Below are positions 15,014 through 22,215 of a stretch of 39,143 nucleotides of DNA, one piece after another. Position 1 is the stretch's first letter. Each line of letters begins with the position of its first letter. The translations under genes and the position numbers were made by a program. The notes below the pieces were generated by a model. The model was given only the letters and a program-made list of their open reading frames with translations, was not told the origin of the DNA and did no database searches. This stretch comes from Phycisphaeraceae bacterium. Its GTDB lineage: Bacteria; Planctomycetota; Phycisphaerae; Phycisphaerales; Phycisphaeraceae. The stretch lies in contig JADLFV010000058.1 of the NCBI GenBank assembly GCA_020849625.1, positions 1 through 39,143 of the forward strand. Direction: 5' to 3'.

Positions 15014-16108
15014 TTACCACTGGCGCGGCTCGATCAGCACCGGCTCGACGGTCAGGTGAACCTCACGGTCTTCGCGGCCGCGGTTCATGCTCCATAGCAG
15101 CAACTCCACGCTCTTGCGCCCGATCAGTTCCGCGCCCACGTCGATGGTGGCCGGCTGCGGGCGCAGGCCCATCAGGTACGGCCGGTCGTTGCTGCAGGAG
15201 ATGATGTCGATGTCGCGCCCCGGCTGGATGCCGCGGTCGCGCAGCGAGGCGTACACCACGCAGGTCATCATGTCGCTGGGCACGAACAGTCCGGTCACCT
15301 GCGTTTTGGCTTCCGCCAGGCGGGCCACCTGTTGATCGAGACCGCGCCTCATCTGCATCATTTCTTCTTCCGAACCGATAAGCAGATGCGGCTCGTCATC
15401 CGTCCAGCACTGCACCCTGGCATTGGCGCGAAGGGCGGTGGCCTCGAAAGCCTCGGCGCGGGCGGGGAAGGCGGGATAGCTGTGTTGAACGCCAAGAAAT
15501 CCCAGTTGCTTGTGACCGCGTCGCAACAGATACTCGGCCGCCATCCGTCCGATCAGGTAATTGCCGGCCAGCACCTTCATGCCGCTGGGATCCTGGTGTG
15601 AGCCGGACCAGATGGAAGGCGCATAGGCCATCATGGCCTCGACCAGCGGCGAAGAACTTGGCCCATCAAAGATCAAGCCGTCCACGCGGCGCTGGCGGAT
15701 GGCGTCGGGAATCTTGTGCGTCTGATCCACGTAGAAGACCTGCACGCTGTAGCCGTACTCAGCCGCCTGTTGCTGGATGCCGTTGAGGCGGGCAGCGAAC
15801 AGACTGGCGGTGTAGCGATAGTGGGCTTCGAGCACGACGACGCCGATGACGTGTTGGCCGTTGTGTCGTCGCCGGGTGGGACGTGCGTTGGCGGTGCGGC
15901 GACGGTTGAGGCGCGGCCCGGGCCGATGCGACGGTGGCGGCGGCTGATAGCCGGTCTCCTCAATGGCATGCTGCACCTTCGCCAGCAACTCGGCGGACAC
16001 CCCCGCACGGCCGTTGATCACCCGCGAGACCGTGGAGTGCGACACGCCCGCCCGTTGCGCAAGCTGCACGATGGACATTTTCACTTTAGGCCCGCGCTGC
16101 GCGCTCAT
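15014..16108 (-). CDS. LacI family transcriptional regulator
   Basis: The 364-residue protein has a complete LacI helix-turn-helix and hinge near the N-terminus (VQLAQRAGVSHSTVSRVING, then VSAELLAKVQHAIEETGYQP). A basic linker follows (RLNRRRTANARPTRRRHN), then the sugar-binding-type effector domain from IGVVVLEAHYRY to the end, with YLLRRGHKQLGFLG, VTGLFVPSDMMTCVVYASL and QPATIDVGAELIGRKSVELL. It is transcribed away from a DNA-binding-less paralogue and from the secreted-protein locus, so it most likely controls that locus. TACACT lies 9 nt before the ATG, again suggesting a leaderless message. Confidence 0.94.
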   Translation of the reverse strand: MSAQRGPKVKMSIVQLAQRAGVSHSTVSRVINGRAGVSAELLAKVQHAIEETGYQPPPPSHRPGPRLNRRRTANARPTRRRHNGQHVIGVVVLEAHYRYTASLFAARLNGIQQQAAEYGYSVQVFYVDQTHKIPDAIRQRRVDGLIFDGPSSSPLVEAMMAYAPSIWSGSHQDPSGMKVLAGNYLIGRMAAEYLLRRGHKQLGFLGVQHSYPAFPARAEAFEATALRANARVQCWTDDEPHLLIGSEEEMMQMRRGLDQQVARLAEAKTQVTGLFVPSDMMTCVVYASLRDRGIQPGRDIDIISCSNDRPYLMGLRPQPATIDVGAELIGRKSVELLLWSMNRGREDREVHLTVEPVLIEPRQW

Positions 16109-16347
16109 GTGATCGCCAGTGTAGCTGATTCACCGGACCACGGCCCAGGTCGATCCAGCCCCATCGCTTAATTACCACATTGCACATTAATTGAATCTAA
16201 TCGTTATAATGTAAGCTAATTAAGTTGAACAATATCGTATAATATTTTGCTATTAAATTATTTATATAAAAAAATACTGCGCATTTATCATCGTTGACCA
16301 AAAGTGATTTTCGTGTATATTGTAATGAGACAAGGCAGGAGAATGAT
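16109..16347 (+). promoter_or_regulatory. AT-rich divergent control region with inverted repeats and promoter
   Basis: About 170 bp here are far richer in A+T than anything else in the window. CTTAATTA (16168-16175) and TAATTAAG (16217-16224) face each other, with ACATTA and TAATGT nested inside: a candidate regulator-binding palindrome. Toward the plus strand TTGACC (16294-16299) and TATATT (16316-16321) form a promoter with a 16 bp spacer. AGGAG (16337-16341) then lies 6 nt before TTG 16348. Confidence 0.6.
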
Positions 16348-17340
16348 TTGTCAGCGATGCACAACACCAACACCTCGGAAACCGCGCTGGGTGTTCATAT
16401 GCCTGGGTCATTGAATCCCATCGTGGCGTCTGCGCCCTCCATCCCGATTCGACGAAACACTCGTCGCGCGCGATCTGCTCGCCGCAACCAACGTCGCGGC
16501 GGCACCGTTTTGGTGATCATCGCGGAGGCTTCGTATCGCGACTCGCCCGGCGTCCTGCGGGCCCAGCTCGAAGGCATTCACGAGACGGCGGACATCTACG
16601 GCATGCAGGTGCGCACGATCCGCTGCACCGGCCCGTACGATGGGCCCAGCTCCGCCATCCGCAGCGATGTCAGGGGCGTCATCCTGATGGGTTTGCCCGC
16701 CTCGCAAGCCATCCGTCATCAACCAGGAACTCTGCCGATCATCAGCTTCGGCAACGATCCCAACGACCCCAGTGACAAGGTGATGGACAACAACGATCAC
16801 ATCGGCCAGCTCGCGGCCGACTACCTGCTGCGGCGCGGACATCGCCAGTTGGGATTCCTCTGCGCCATGTTCGACAAGAACGGCTACCAGTTGCGGGCCG
16901 AGTCATTCGAGATCGCCGCCCGACGCCAGCAGGCGCCGGTGACGCGCTTCACCGATGCGCAACCGATCGAGATCACCGATGAAGCGCAGGTCGCCCGCAC
17001 CCTGCGTGAGGCCATCGATTACCTGGTGGAACAACTGGCGCATCATCAGCCGCCGATCCGCGGGCTGTTCGTGCCCAATGACATGATGACCGCCATGGTG
17101 TATGCGGCCCTGCAGCGGCGCGGTCTGGAGCCGGGCCGCGATCTGGATGTGATCTCCTGCAACAACGAAAGAGCCTATCTGCTGCCGCTGAAACCGCAGC
17201 CGGCCACGATTGACATCGGGGCGGTGACCATGGGCCGACGCGGCGTCGAGCAGCTTGTGTGGCGCATGGATCACCTGAATCACGCCCGCACCGTGCAAAC
17301 GGTCGTCAAACCGGTGCTGGTGGAGGCCGAACCGTGGTGA
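16348..17340 (+). CDS. LacI-type effector domain protein lacking the helix-turn-helix
   Basis: The protein is a paralogue of the divergent LacI regulator. Both share the YLLRRGH(K/R)QLGFL segment, GLFVP(S/N)DMMT, GRD(I/L)D(I/V)ISC(S/N)N and KPQPATIDIG segments in the same order. There is no helix-turn-helix: the first 55 residues are a Ser/Thr-rich stretch followed by an Arg cluster (RRNTRRARSARRNQRRGG). The region upstream is AT-rich promoter DNA with no trace of the missing domain. I place the start at TTG 16348, 6 nt after AGGAG; ATG 16357 is the alternative. An upstream TTG at 16294 is the -35 box. It may bind the same sugar and tune its partner, for example by forming mixed dimers, or bind nucleic acid through the Arg patch. 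Role inferred. Confidence 0.85.
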   Translation: MSAMHNTNTSETALGVHMPGSLNPIVASAPSIPIRRNTRRARSARRNQRRGGTVLVIIAEASYRDSPGVLRAQLEGIHETADIYGMQVRTIRCTGPYDGPSSAIRSDVRGVILMGLPASQAIRHQPGTLPIISFGNDPNDPSDKVMDNNDHIGQLAADYLLRRGHRQLGFLCAMFDKNGYQLRAESFEIAARRQQAPVTRFTDAQPIEITDEAQVARTLREAIDYLVEQLAHHQPPIRGLFVPNDMMTAMVYAALQRRGLEPGRDLDVISCNNERAYLLPLKPQPATIDIGAVTMGRRGVEQLVWRMDHLNHARTVQTVVKPVLVEAEPW

Positions 17341-17427
17341 ATCTTGACTATGCCCGGACGACACGTTGTCGCTGGGCTTGAGATGAAGTTGCCGGCAACG
17401 ATTTCTCACCATTGAAAGGAGATTGGC

Positions 17428-18570
17428 ATGACTCGCAGAACAAAAACATGGTTGACCTCGTGGATGGCGGTCGGTGTTTTGGCCGCAGCCCTGCCCGCCC
17501 TGGCCACTGTGAGTACGCCGGTGACCAGCGGCCTGATCGCGGGGTTTGATGCCTCCGATGTGACGCTCGACGGCGCGACGGTCGCCAGTTGGAACGATCA
17601 GTCCGGCAGCGGCAACCACGCGCTGCAAGCCTCGACGTCCAATCAGCCGGCGATCGCTGCCGGCGCCACACCCAGCGGCCTGGATGCGCTGTCCTTCGAC
17701 GGCACCACCAGCTACCTGGACATCGCCTCCAATCCCACTGACTTCGACACCGGCACCCTGACCTGGTACACCGTTTTCCAGACCGATACCTTCGCCAACG
17801 GCCGCATCCTCAACGGTGCGTATCTGGACATCAACCCTGATCCCGGCACCACCACGGCCAGTTATGCCGCCTGGGGCACCATGCCCGGTTCCGGCTCCCT
17901 TGCCAACCAACTGCGCGTGCACGCCCGCACCACCACCAACGGTTTTATCTCCACGCCCAGCGGCGCCGACACCGTCAACAGCACGGATTTCTACGTTGGT
18001 GGCGGCATCTGGGATAACTCGGTTGTCGAAACCAGCGGTTACGTGAGCGTGATTGTCGTGGACAACACCAACACCCGTGTTTCCGCCACGGCACCCGGTG
18101 CAAATGGCGCCCCGACCGGACATCAGTTCACGCGCATCGGCTCCGGTTCGTCCCTCAGCGCACCCACGGTCAGCTTCTACTTCGACGGCATGCTCGCCGA
18201 GGTCCTGATCTACAACCGCGTGCTCGATTCCACCGAGCAGTCCCAGGTCGAAAGCTACCTCTACAACAAGTACCTGGTTGCCGGCTTCCATCCCGGCGAT
18301 GCCAACGGTGACGGCCTGGTCAACCTCTCCGACCTGCAAATCCTCGGCGACAACTGGCAGTCCACCACCGCCACTTGGGCCGAAGCCGATTTCACCGGTG
18401 ACAACATCGTCAACCTCTCCGACCTGCAGATCCTCGGCGACAACTGGGGCTTCGGCGTCGGGCCGGATGTCTCGTTCGATGAAGCCCTGGCTCAAGTCTC
18501 CATCCCCGAGCCGGCTGCTTTGAGCCTGATCGGCGTCGGCGCGATGGCGCTGCTGCGGCGTCGCAAGTAA
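17428..18570 (+). CDS. PEP-CTERM lectin-like protein with two dockerin repeats
   Basis: A secreted 380-residue protein with signal peptide (WMAVGVLAAALPALA), a concanavalin/LamG-like domain at about residues 30-288, two dockerin-type calcium loops (GDANGDGLVNLSDLQILGDN and ADFTGDNIVNLSDLQILGDN) and a C-terminal PEP-CTERM signal (IPEPAALSLIGVGAMALL then RRRK). The lectin part has a first half with WNDQSGSGNHALQAS, LSFDGTTSYLDIAS and WYTVFQTD, and a second half with FYVGGGIWDN, HQFTRIGSGSSLS and FDGMLAEVLIYNRVLDSTEQ. The same halves occur in swapped order in the two 960-residue proteins downstream. AGGAG stands 7 nt before the ATG. First secreted product of the locus; likely binds polysaccharide on the outside of the cell. 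Confidence 0.88.
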   Translation: MTRRTKTWLTSWMAVGVLAAALPALATVSTPVTSGLIAGFDASDVTLDGATVASWNDQSGSGNHALQASTSNQPAIAAGATPSGLDALSFDGTTSYLDIASNPTDFDTGTLTWYTVFQTDTFANGRILNGAYLDINPDPGTTTASYAAWGTMPGSGSLANQLRVHARTTTNGFISTPSGADTVNSTDFYVGGGIWDNSVVETSGYVSVIVVDNTNTRVSATAPGANGAPTGHQFTRIGSGSSLSAPTVSFYFDGMLAEVLIYNRVLDSTEQSQVESYLYNKYLVAGFHPGDANGDGLVNLSDLQILGDNWQSTTATWAEADFTGDNIVNLSDLQILGDNWGFGVGPDVSFDEALAQVSIPEPAALSLIGVGAMALLRRRK

Positions 18571-18643
18571 CTACTTGTCCGTTCCTCGTCCCCTGCAACC
18601 TGATCGTTGCCGGGGGCTTTGCCTCCTGACGCAGAGTGACTGG

Positions 18644-20239
18644 ATGATTCAACGCAGCACAACCCGACGATCATGCATCGTGCTGCTGATGCTGCTGTCG
18701 GCTGTCGTTGTGTCCACCGCGGCCCGGGCCCAGACCACCCTCTTCAACGGCGTCGAAGTGCCCGGCGTCGTTATCGCCCATTCACCGGCCAGCAGCGGCC
18801 TGTACCTCGGGTCGCCCTCCATCGCCATCATGCCCAACGGCGACTACGTCGCCAGCCACGATATCTTCGGCCCAAACTCCAACTCCAGCACCGCGCCCAA
18901 CAGCAAAGTCTATCGCTCCACCGACCAGGGCCAGACCTGGACCTTTCTCACCACCATCGCCAATCAGTTCTACGGCAGCCTCTTTGTCCATCAGGACGTG
19001 CTCTACCTGTTCGGCACCAACCGCGTCAACGGCGACCTGACCATCCGACGCTCCACCAACGCCGGAGCAACCTGGACCACACCCACCAGCTCGACCACCG
19101 GCCTGCTGCAATCCAGCAGCTCCGCCCTCGGCTATCACACCTCCACTTTGCCCGTGGTCGTCACAGACGGCCGCCTGTGGCGCACCTTCGAAACACGTGA
19201 CCGCACCACCGGCAACAGCAACGACATGAGCGCCGCTTTGGCCAGCATCCACTACACCGCCAACCTGCTCAACGCCGCCAACTGGTCCTTCACCAACCAG
19301 ATCATGCGACAGGAAAACTGGCTGCCCAACAACGGCTTCGTCGGCTGGCGCGAGGGCAATGCCGTGGTCGATCGCAGCGGCAACGTGGTCAACATCCTGC
19401 GCGTGGATAGGCCCACCGGCGCCTCCGAGAAAGCGGCCATCGTCCACACCACCAGCACCACCAGCATCACCTTCAATCCCGCGGCAGACATCATCGACTT
19501 TAACGGCGGGGCCAAGAAGTTCGTCATCCGCTACCACGAAGCCACCGACAGCTACTGGGCTCTGAGCAACGTCGTGACCCCGGAAAACTACGTCCCCACC
19601 CGCATTCCAGGCACCATCCGCAACATGATCGCCCTGGTGCGCTCCGACGACCTGGTCCACTGGCAGATCACCCGCGTGCTGCTCAAAGACCTCTCGGACG
19701 TGGCGGACATCGGCTTCCAGTACGTGGACTGGCAATTCGACGGCAACGACATCGTGGCGGTCTCGCGCACCGGCTATCCCGACGGCCTGGGCGGCGCTGA
19801 CAGCGCCCACAACGCCAACTTCTTCACCTTCCATCGCTTCCAGTCGTTCGTCCATGGCGGCGACGCCAACTTCGACGACCAGGTCAATTTGGCCGACCTG
19901 CAAATCCTCGGCGATCACTGGGGTGACAGCGGCGTCCACTGGTCGGCCGGTGACTTCAACAACGATGGGCTGGTCAATCTCGCCGACCTGCAGATCCTCG
20001 GCGACCACTGGGGCCAGAACGGTGCACCCGACCTCAGCTTCGCGCAGGCCCTTGAGCAGGTCGGCCTGACCATCCCCGAGCCGGCCGCCGCGATCGTGCT
20101 GAGCCTCGGCGGGCTGGTGCTGCCCCGTCGCGCCCCGCAGCCGATGCACACGCCAGATACTCCTTACGTGAGGATCGCGCCACAGCGGTCCTTGCGTTTT
20201 ACGTCCCCCTGGCCACCCTCCACACTTTCACGGAGATAA
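18644..20239 (+). CDS. Sialidase-like PEP-CTERM protein with dockerin repeats and an abnormal tail
   Basis: The signal peptide ([19 protein letters not shown]) is followed by a six-bladed propeller of the sialidase/BNR type. Asp-box motifs are visible as [12 protein letters not shown] and [12 protein letters not shown]. Two dockerin loops follow ([40 protein letters not shown]), then a PEP-CTERM segment ([20 protein letters not shown]). Unlike other PEP-CTERM proteins, the frame runs on for about 35 residues after the RR, through DNA that is homologous to the leader of the second pseudopilin gene. The original stop appears to have been lost, so sorting may fail. Catalytic residues were not identified, so the activity is uncertain. 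ATG 18644 is chosen because the signal peptide begins there. Confidence 0.82.
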   Translation: MIQRSTTRRSCIVLLMLLSAVVVSTAARAQTTLFNGVEVPGVVIAHSPASSGLYLGSPSIAIMPNGDYVASHDIFGPNSNSSTAPNSKVYRSTDQGQTWTFLTTIANQFYGSLFVHQDVLYLFGTNRVNGDLTIRRSTNAGATWTTPTSSTTGLLQSSSSALGYHTSTLPVVVTDGRLWRTFETRDRTTGNSNDMSAALASIHYTANLLNAANWSFTNQIMRQENWLPNNGFVGWREGNAVVDRSGNVVNILRVDRPTGASEKAAIVHTTSTTSITFNPAADIIDFNGGAKKFVIRYHEATDSYWALSNVVTPENYVPTRIPGTIRNMIALVRSDDLVHWQITRVLLKDLSDVADIGFQYVDWQFDGNDIVAVSRTGYPDGLGGADSAHNANFFTFHRFQSFVHGGDANFDDQVNLADLQILGDHWGDSGVHWSAGDFNNDGLVNLADLQILGDHWGQNGAPDLSFAQALEQVGLTIPEPAAAIVLSLGGLVLPRRAPQPMHTPDTPYVRIAPQRSLRFTSPWPPSTLSRR

Positions 20240-20243
20240 CACC
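20167..20243 (+). promoter_or_regulatory. Leader of pseudopilin gene 1, homologous to that of gene 2
   Basis: The segment CGTGAGGATCGCGCCACAGC... to ...CACGGAGATAACACC before ATG 20244 matches 21309-21384 before the second pseudopilin gene (shared GCCACAGCGG and CACGGAGAT(A/C)ACACCATGAA). GGAGA 9 nt before the ATG is the ribosome binding site. The leader overlaps the end of the sialidase-like frame. Confidence 0.6.
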
Positions 20244-21032
20244 ATGAAACGTCTTCACGGATTCACACTGATCGAGTTGCTGGTCGTCATCAGCATCATC
20301 GCCCTGCTGATCTCGATCCTGCTGCCGGCCCTGACCGCGGCGAGGGAGTCAGCCCGGATGACCTCATGTCTGAGCAACGTCCGCCAGCTCGCGGTGGCCG
20401 GCAAAGCCTATTCCGTGGACGAGAAAGGGGCCTTCCCCTACCAGCACGGTGTCCTGGATTCCACCATCCACAGCCTCGACCCCAACAGTTCCACCTCCCA
20501 CGGCGGCGTTGACTCGTGGCTCTACCGTCTGCGCAAGTTCATGCAGAAATCGACCCGGATCATGTGCCCGACGCAGGAGAACGAATTATCCCGCATGCAA
20601 TCGGTCAAGAGCTGGTGGACCTCCTACAACGCCAACGGCGTGGTCACGATGTTCGGCGGCGACGACTGCCCCATGCCGTCGCGCGTCGTCGCGATTACCG
20701 AGGAACGCCGGTTGACCAACTGGTCGATCACTCGTCCCACCATCCAAGTCCCGAACCTGGATCCCCGCACCGAGGCGGTCTGGTCCGGCTGGATGCGTTT
20801 CGGCAGCGGCTTGAACCTCGGGAACAAGCCGCACATGACCCGCGACTCGGTCGACTCCATGGCCGATAGCACGGGCGGGCGCAACTACGGATTCCTCGAC
20901 GGCCACGGTGAATACCGCGACTGGACGGACGTGACCAGCGCTGATTACGGCCTGCTGATCCAGGGACAAGACAAACAGGAAGGCAGCGGCGGGTACACCT
21001 CGGCCGAACGCCTGGGCAAGATCATGTGGTGA
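20244..21032 (+). CDS. Type II secretion-type pseudopilin 1
   Basis: The 262-residue protein has a class III (prepilin) signal cut before Phe in [13 protein letters not shown], with Glu5 of the mature protein and a hydrophobic helix through [12 protein letters not shown]. The globular part has [16 protein letters not shown] and ends in [14 protein letters not shown] and [11 protein letters not shown]. This is the plan of the abundant planctomycete pseudopilins with an H-X9-DG motif, although the His is replaced here (Ser at that position). No prepilin peptidase or secretion ATPase is nearby. It may form part of a surface or periplasmic fibre with the neighbouring secreted proteins. Confidence 0.9.
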   Translation: MKRLHGFTLIELLVVISIIALLISILLPALTAARESARMTSCLSNVRQLAVAGKAYSVDEKGAFPYQHGVLDSTIHSLDPNSSTSHGGVDSWLYRLRKFMQKSTRIMCPTQENELSRMQSVKSWWTSYNANGVVTMFGGDDCPMPSRVVAITEERRLTNWSITRPTIQVPNLDPRTEAVWSGWMRFGSGLNLGNKPHMTRDSVDSMADSTGGRNYGFLDGHGEYRDWTDVTSADYGLLIQGQDKQEGSGGYTSAERLGKIMW

Positions 21033-21066
21033 GCGGCCGAATGCAGCGCACACTGCGACCCATGAG

Positions 21067-21145
21067 AAAAAGGTGTCAGGAACCTTTTTTCAATTCACCA
21101 GCAAACAAAGGCAATCTGTGAAAAAGGTTCCTGACACCTTTTTTT
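21067..21145 (+). repeat. Paired AAAAAGGT...ACCTTTTT palindromes, locus 1
   Basis: Copy 1 (21067-21090) has a GTCAGGA centre between AAAAAGGT and ACCTTTTT; copy 2 (21121-21145) is its exact reverse complement, 30 bp further on. Each copy can form a hairpin, or the two can pair with each other over 23 bp. Equivalent pairs lie at 30282-30380 and 35798-35874. Confidence 0.85.
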
Positions 21146-21308
21146 ACCCCTTTTTTACCGTTCAGGTAAATGTTGGCGTATTCAATACTGAAAGGTTGTA
21201 AAGGCGGCCCGATGGCGTTGACTCGCTTGCTTTCTCAGCATGCCTGACTCGACCAGCGATGTTGTGCCGCCATGATGCGCCGCCACTGCCATCACAAACG
21301 ACTGCTCG

Positions 21309-21384
21309 CGTGAGTCTCGTGCCACAGCGGTTTCGCCTTTCCTGACCCGGCAACTCCTACCGACTTCATCACGGAGATCACACC
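21309..21384 (+). promoter_or_regulatory. Leader of pseudopilin gene 2
   Basis: Homologous to 20167-20243, with the shared GCCACAGCGG and CACGGAGATCACACCATGAA parts and the ribosome site GGAGA 9 nt before ATG 21385. I see no gene in the preceding 21146-21308. Confidence 0.6.
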
Positions 21385-22182
21385 ATGAAGCACCGACAAG
21401 GATTCACACTGATTGAGTTGTTGGTCGTCATCAGCATCATTGCCCTGCTGATCTCCATCCTGCTGCCGGCCCTGATCAAGACCCGTGAGTCGGGACGCAC
21501 CTCAGCCTGCCTGAGCAACACCCGACAGTTGATCCTGGCGGCTGTCGCTTATTCGATCGACAATGAAGGCCAGTTCCCCTATCAGCGCGGCGATCGCATG
21601 ACGGTCAACCCCTGGCCCACTGACACCAATCCCGCCGACGGCGGCAACTGGGTGCAGCGCACACTGCCCTATTTCAGCGGCAGCAACCTGAAACAGAACA
21701 ACTTGTTGTGCCCCAGCTCGTGGATCGATCGCGAAATCGCGGGAACATCGGGTTTTCATGACTACATGAGCTACTTGGCCAACGGTGTCATCACCGACCT
21801 GGGCGGCCGCGATTTCGCTTATCCCAGCGGCATCATCTTCATCGCCGACTACTATCAAACCATTCGCTGGGCCACCATCCGCCCCTCATTAAAGGTCGGC
21901 AATGTCACCAATTTCGTGTTCAAGACCACACAGGAGGTTTGGAGCGGACAGATGCGATTTAACGCTCCTACCATCCCCACTTTCCCCGACATGGTTTACG
22001 CCCACCGCCCGCACACCCCCGGCCGCAACCACGGCTTCATGGACGGCCACGCGCTTTACATCCCCTGGTATGAGAACACCAGCCTCAAGTACGGCCTGCT
22101 GATCCAGGGCGAAGACAAGATCGAAGAAGAAGTCTCCGGTTACGCCTCGCCCGGCCGTGTCGGCAAGGTGAGATTCAAATAA
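21385..22182 (+). CDS. Type II secretion-type pseudopilin 2
   Basis: A 265-residue paralogue of the upstream pseudopilin. The prepilin signal [20 protein letters not shown] is nearly identical; the globular parts share CLSN(V/T)RQL, the VWSG(W/Q)MRF segment and the DYGLLIQG / KYGLLIQG end. It has the intact H-X9-DG motif ([12 protein letters not shown]), which its neighbour has lost. Gene and leader were duplicated together, with a repeat pair between the copies. Confidence 0.9.
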   Translation: MKHRQGFTLIELLVVISIIALLISILLPALIKTRESGRTSACLSNTRQLILAAVAYSIDNEGQFPYQRGDRMTVNPWPTDTNPADGGNWVQRTLPYFSGSNLKQNNLLCPSSWIDREIAGTSGFHDYMSYLANGVITDLGGRDFAYPSGIIFIADYYQTIRWATIRPSLKVGNVTNFVFKTTQEVWSGQMRFNAPTIPTFPDMVYAHRPHTPGRNHGFMDGHALYIPWYENTSLKYGLLIQGEDKIEEEVSGYASPGRVGKVRFK

Positions 22183-22215
22183 CATTCAGATCACTCAGAC
22201 AACTGGAAAGATACG

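Noticed and set aside
15332..15601. Plus-strand frames inside the LacI gene (also 15598-15786)
   Set aside because: Shadows of the LacI effector domain, with no motif.
16294..16347. TTG at 16294 as the start of the HTH-less LacI-like gene
   Set aside because: This TTG is the -35 box of the likely promoter; the ribosome site AGGAG lies downstream, before TTG 16348.
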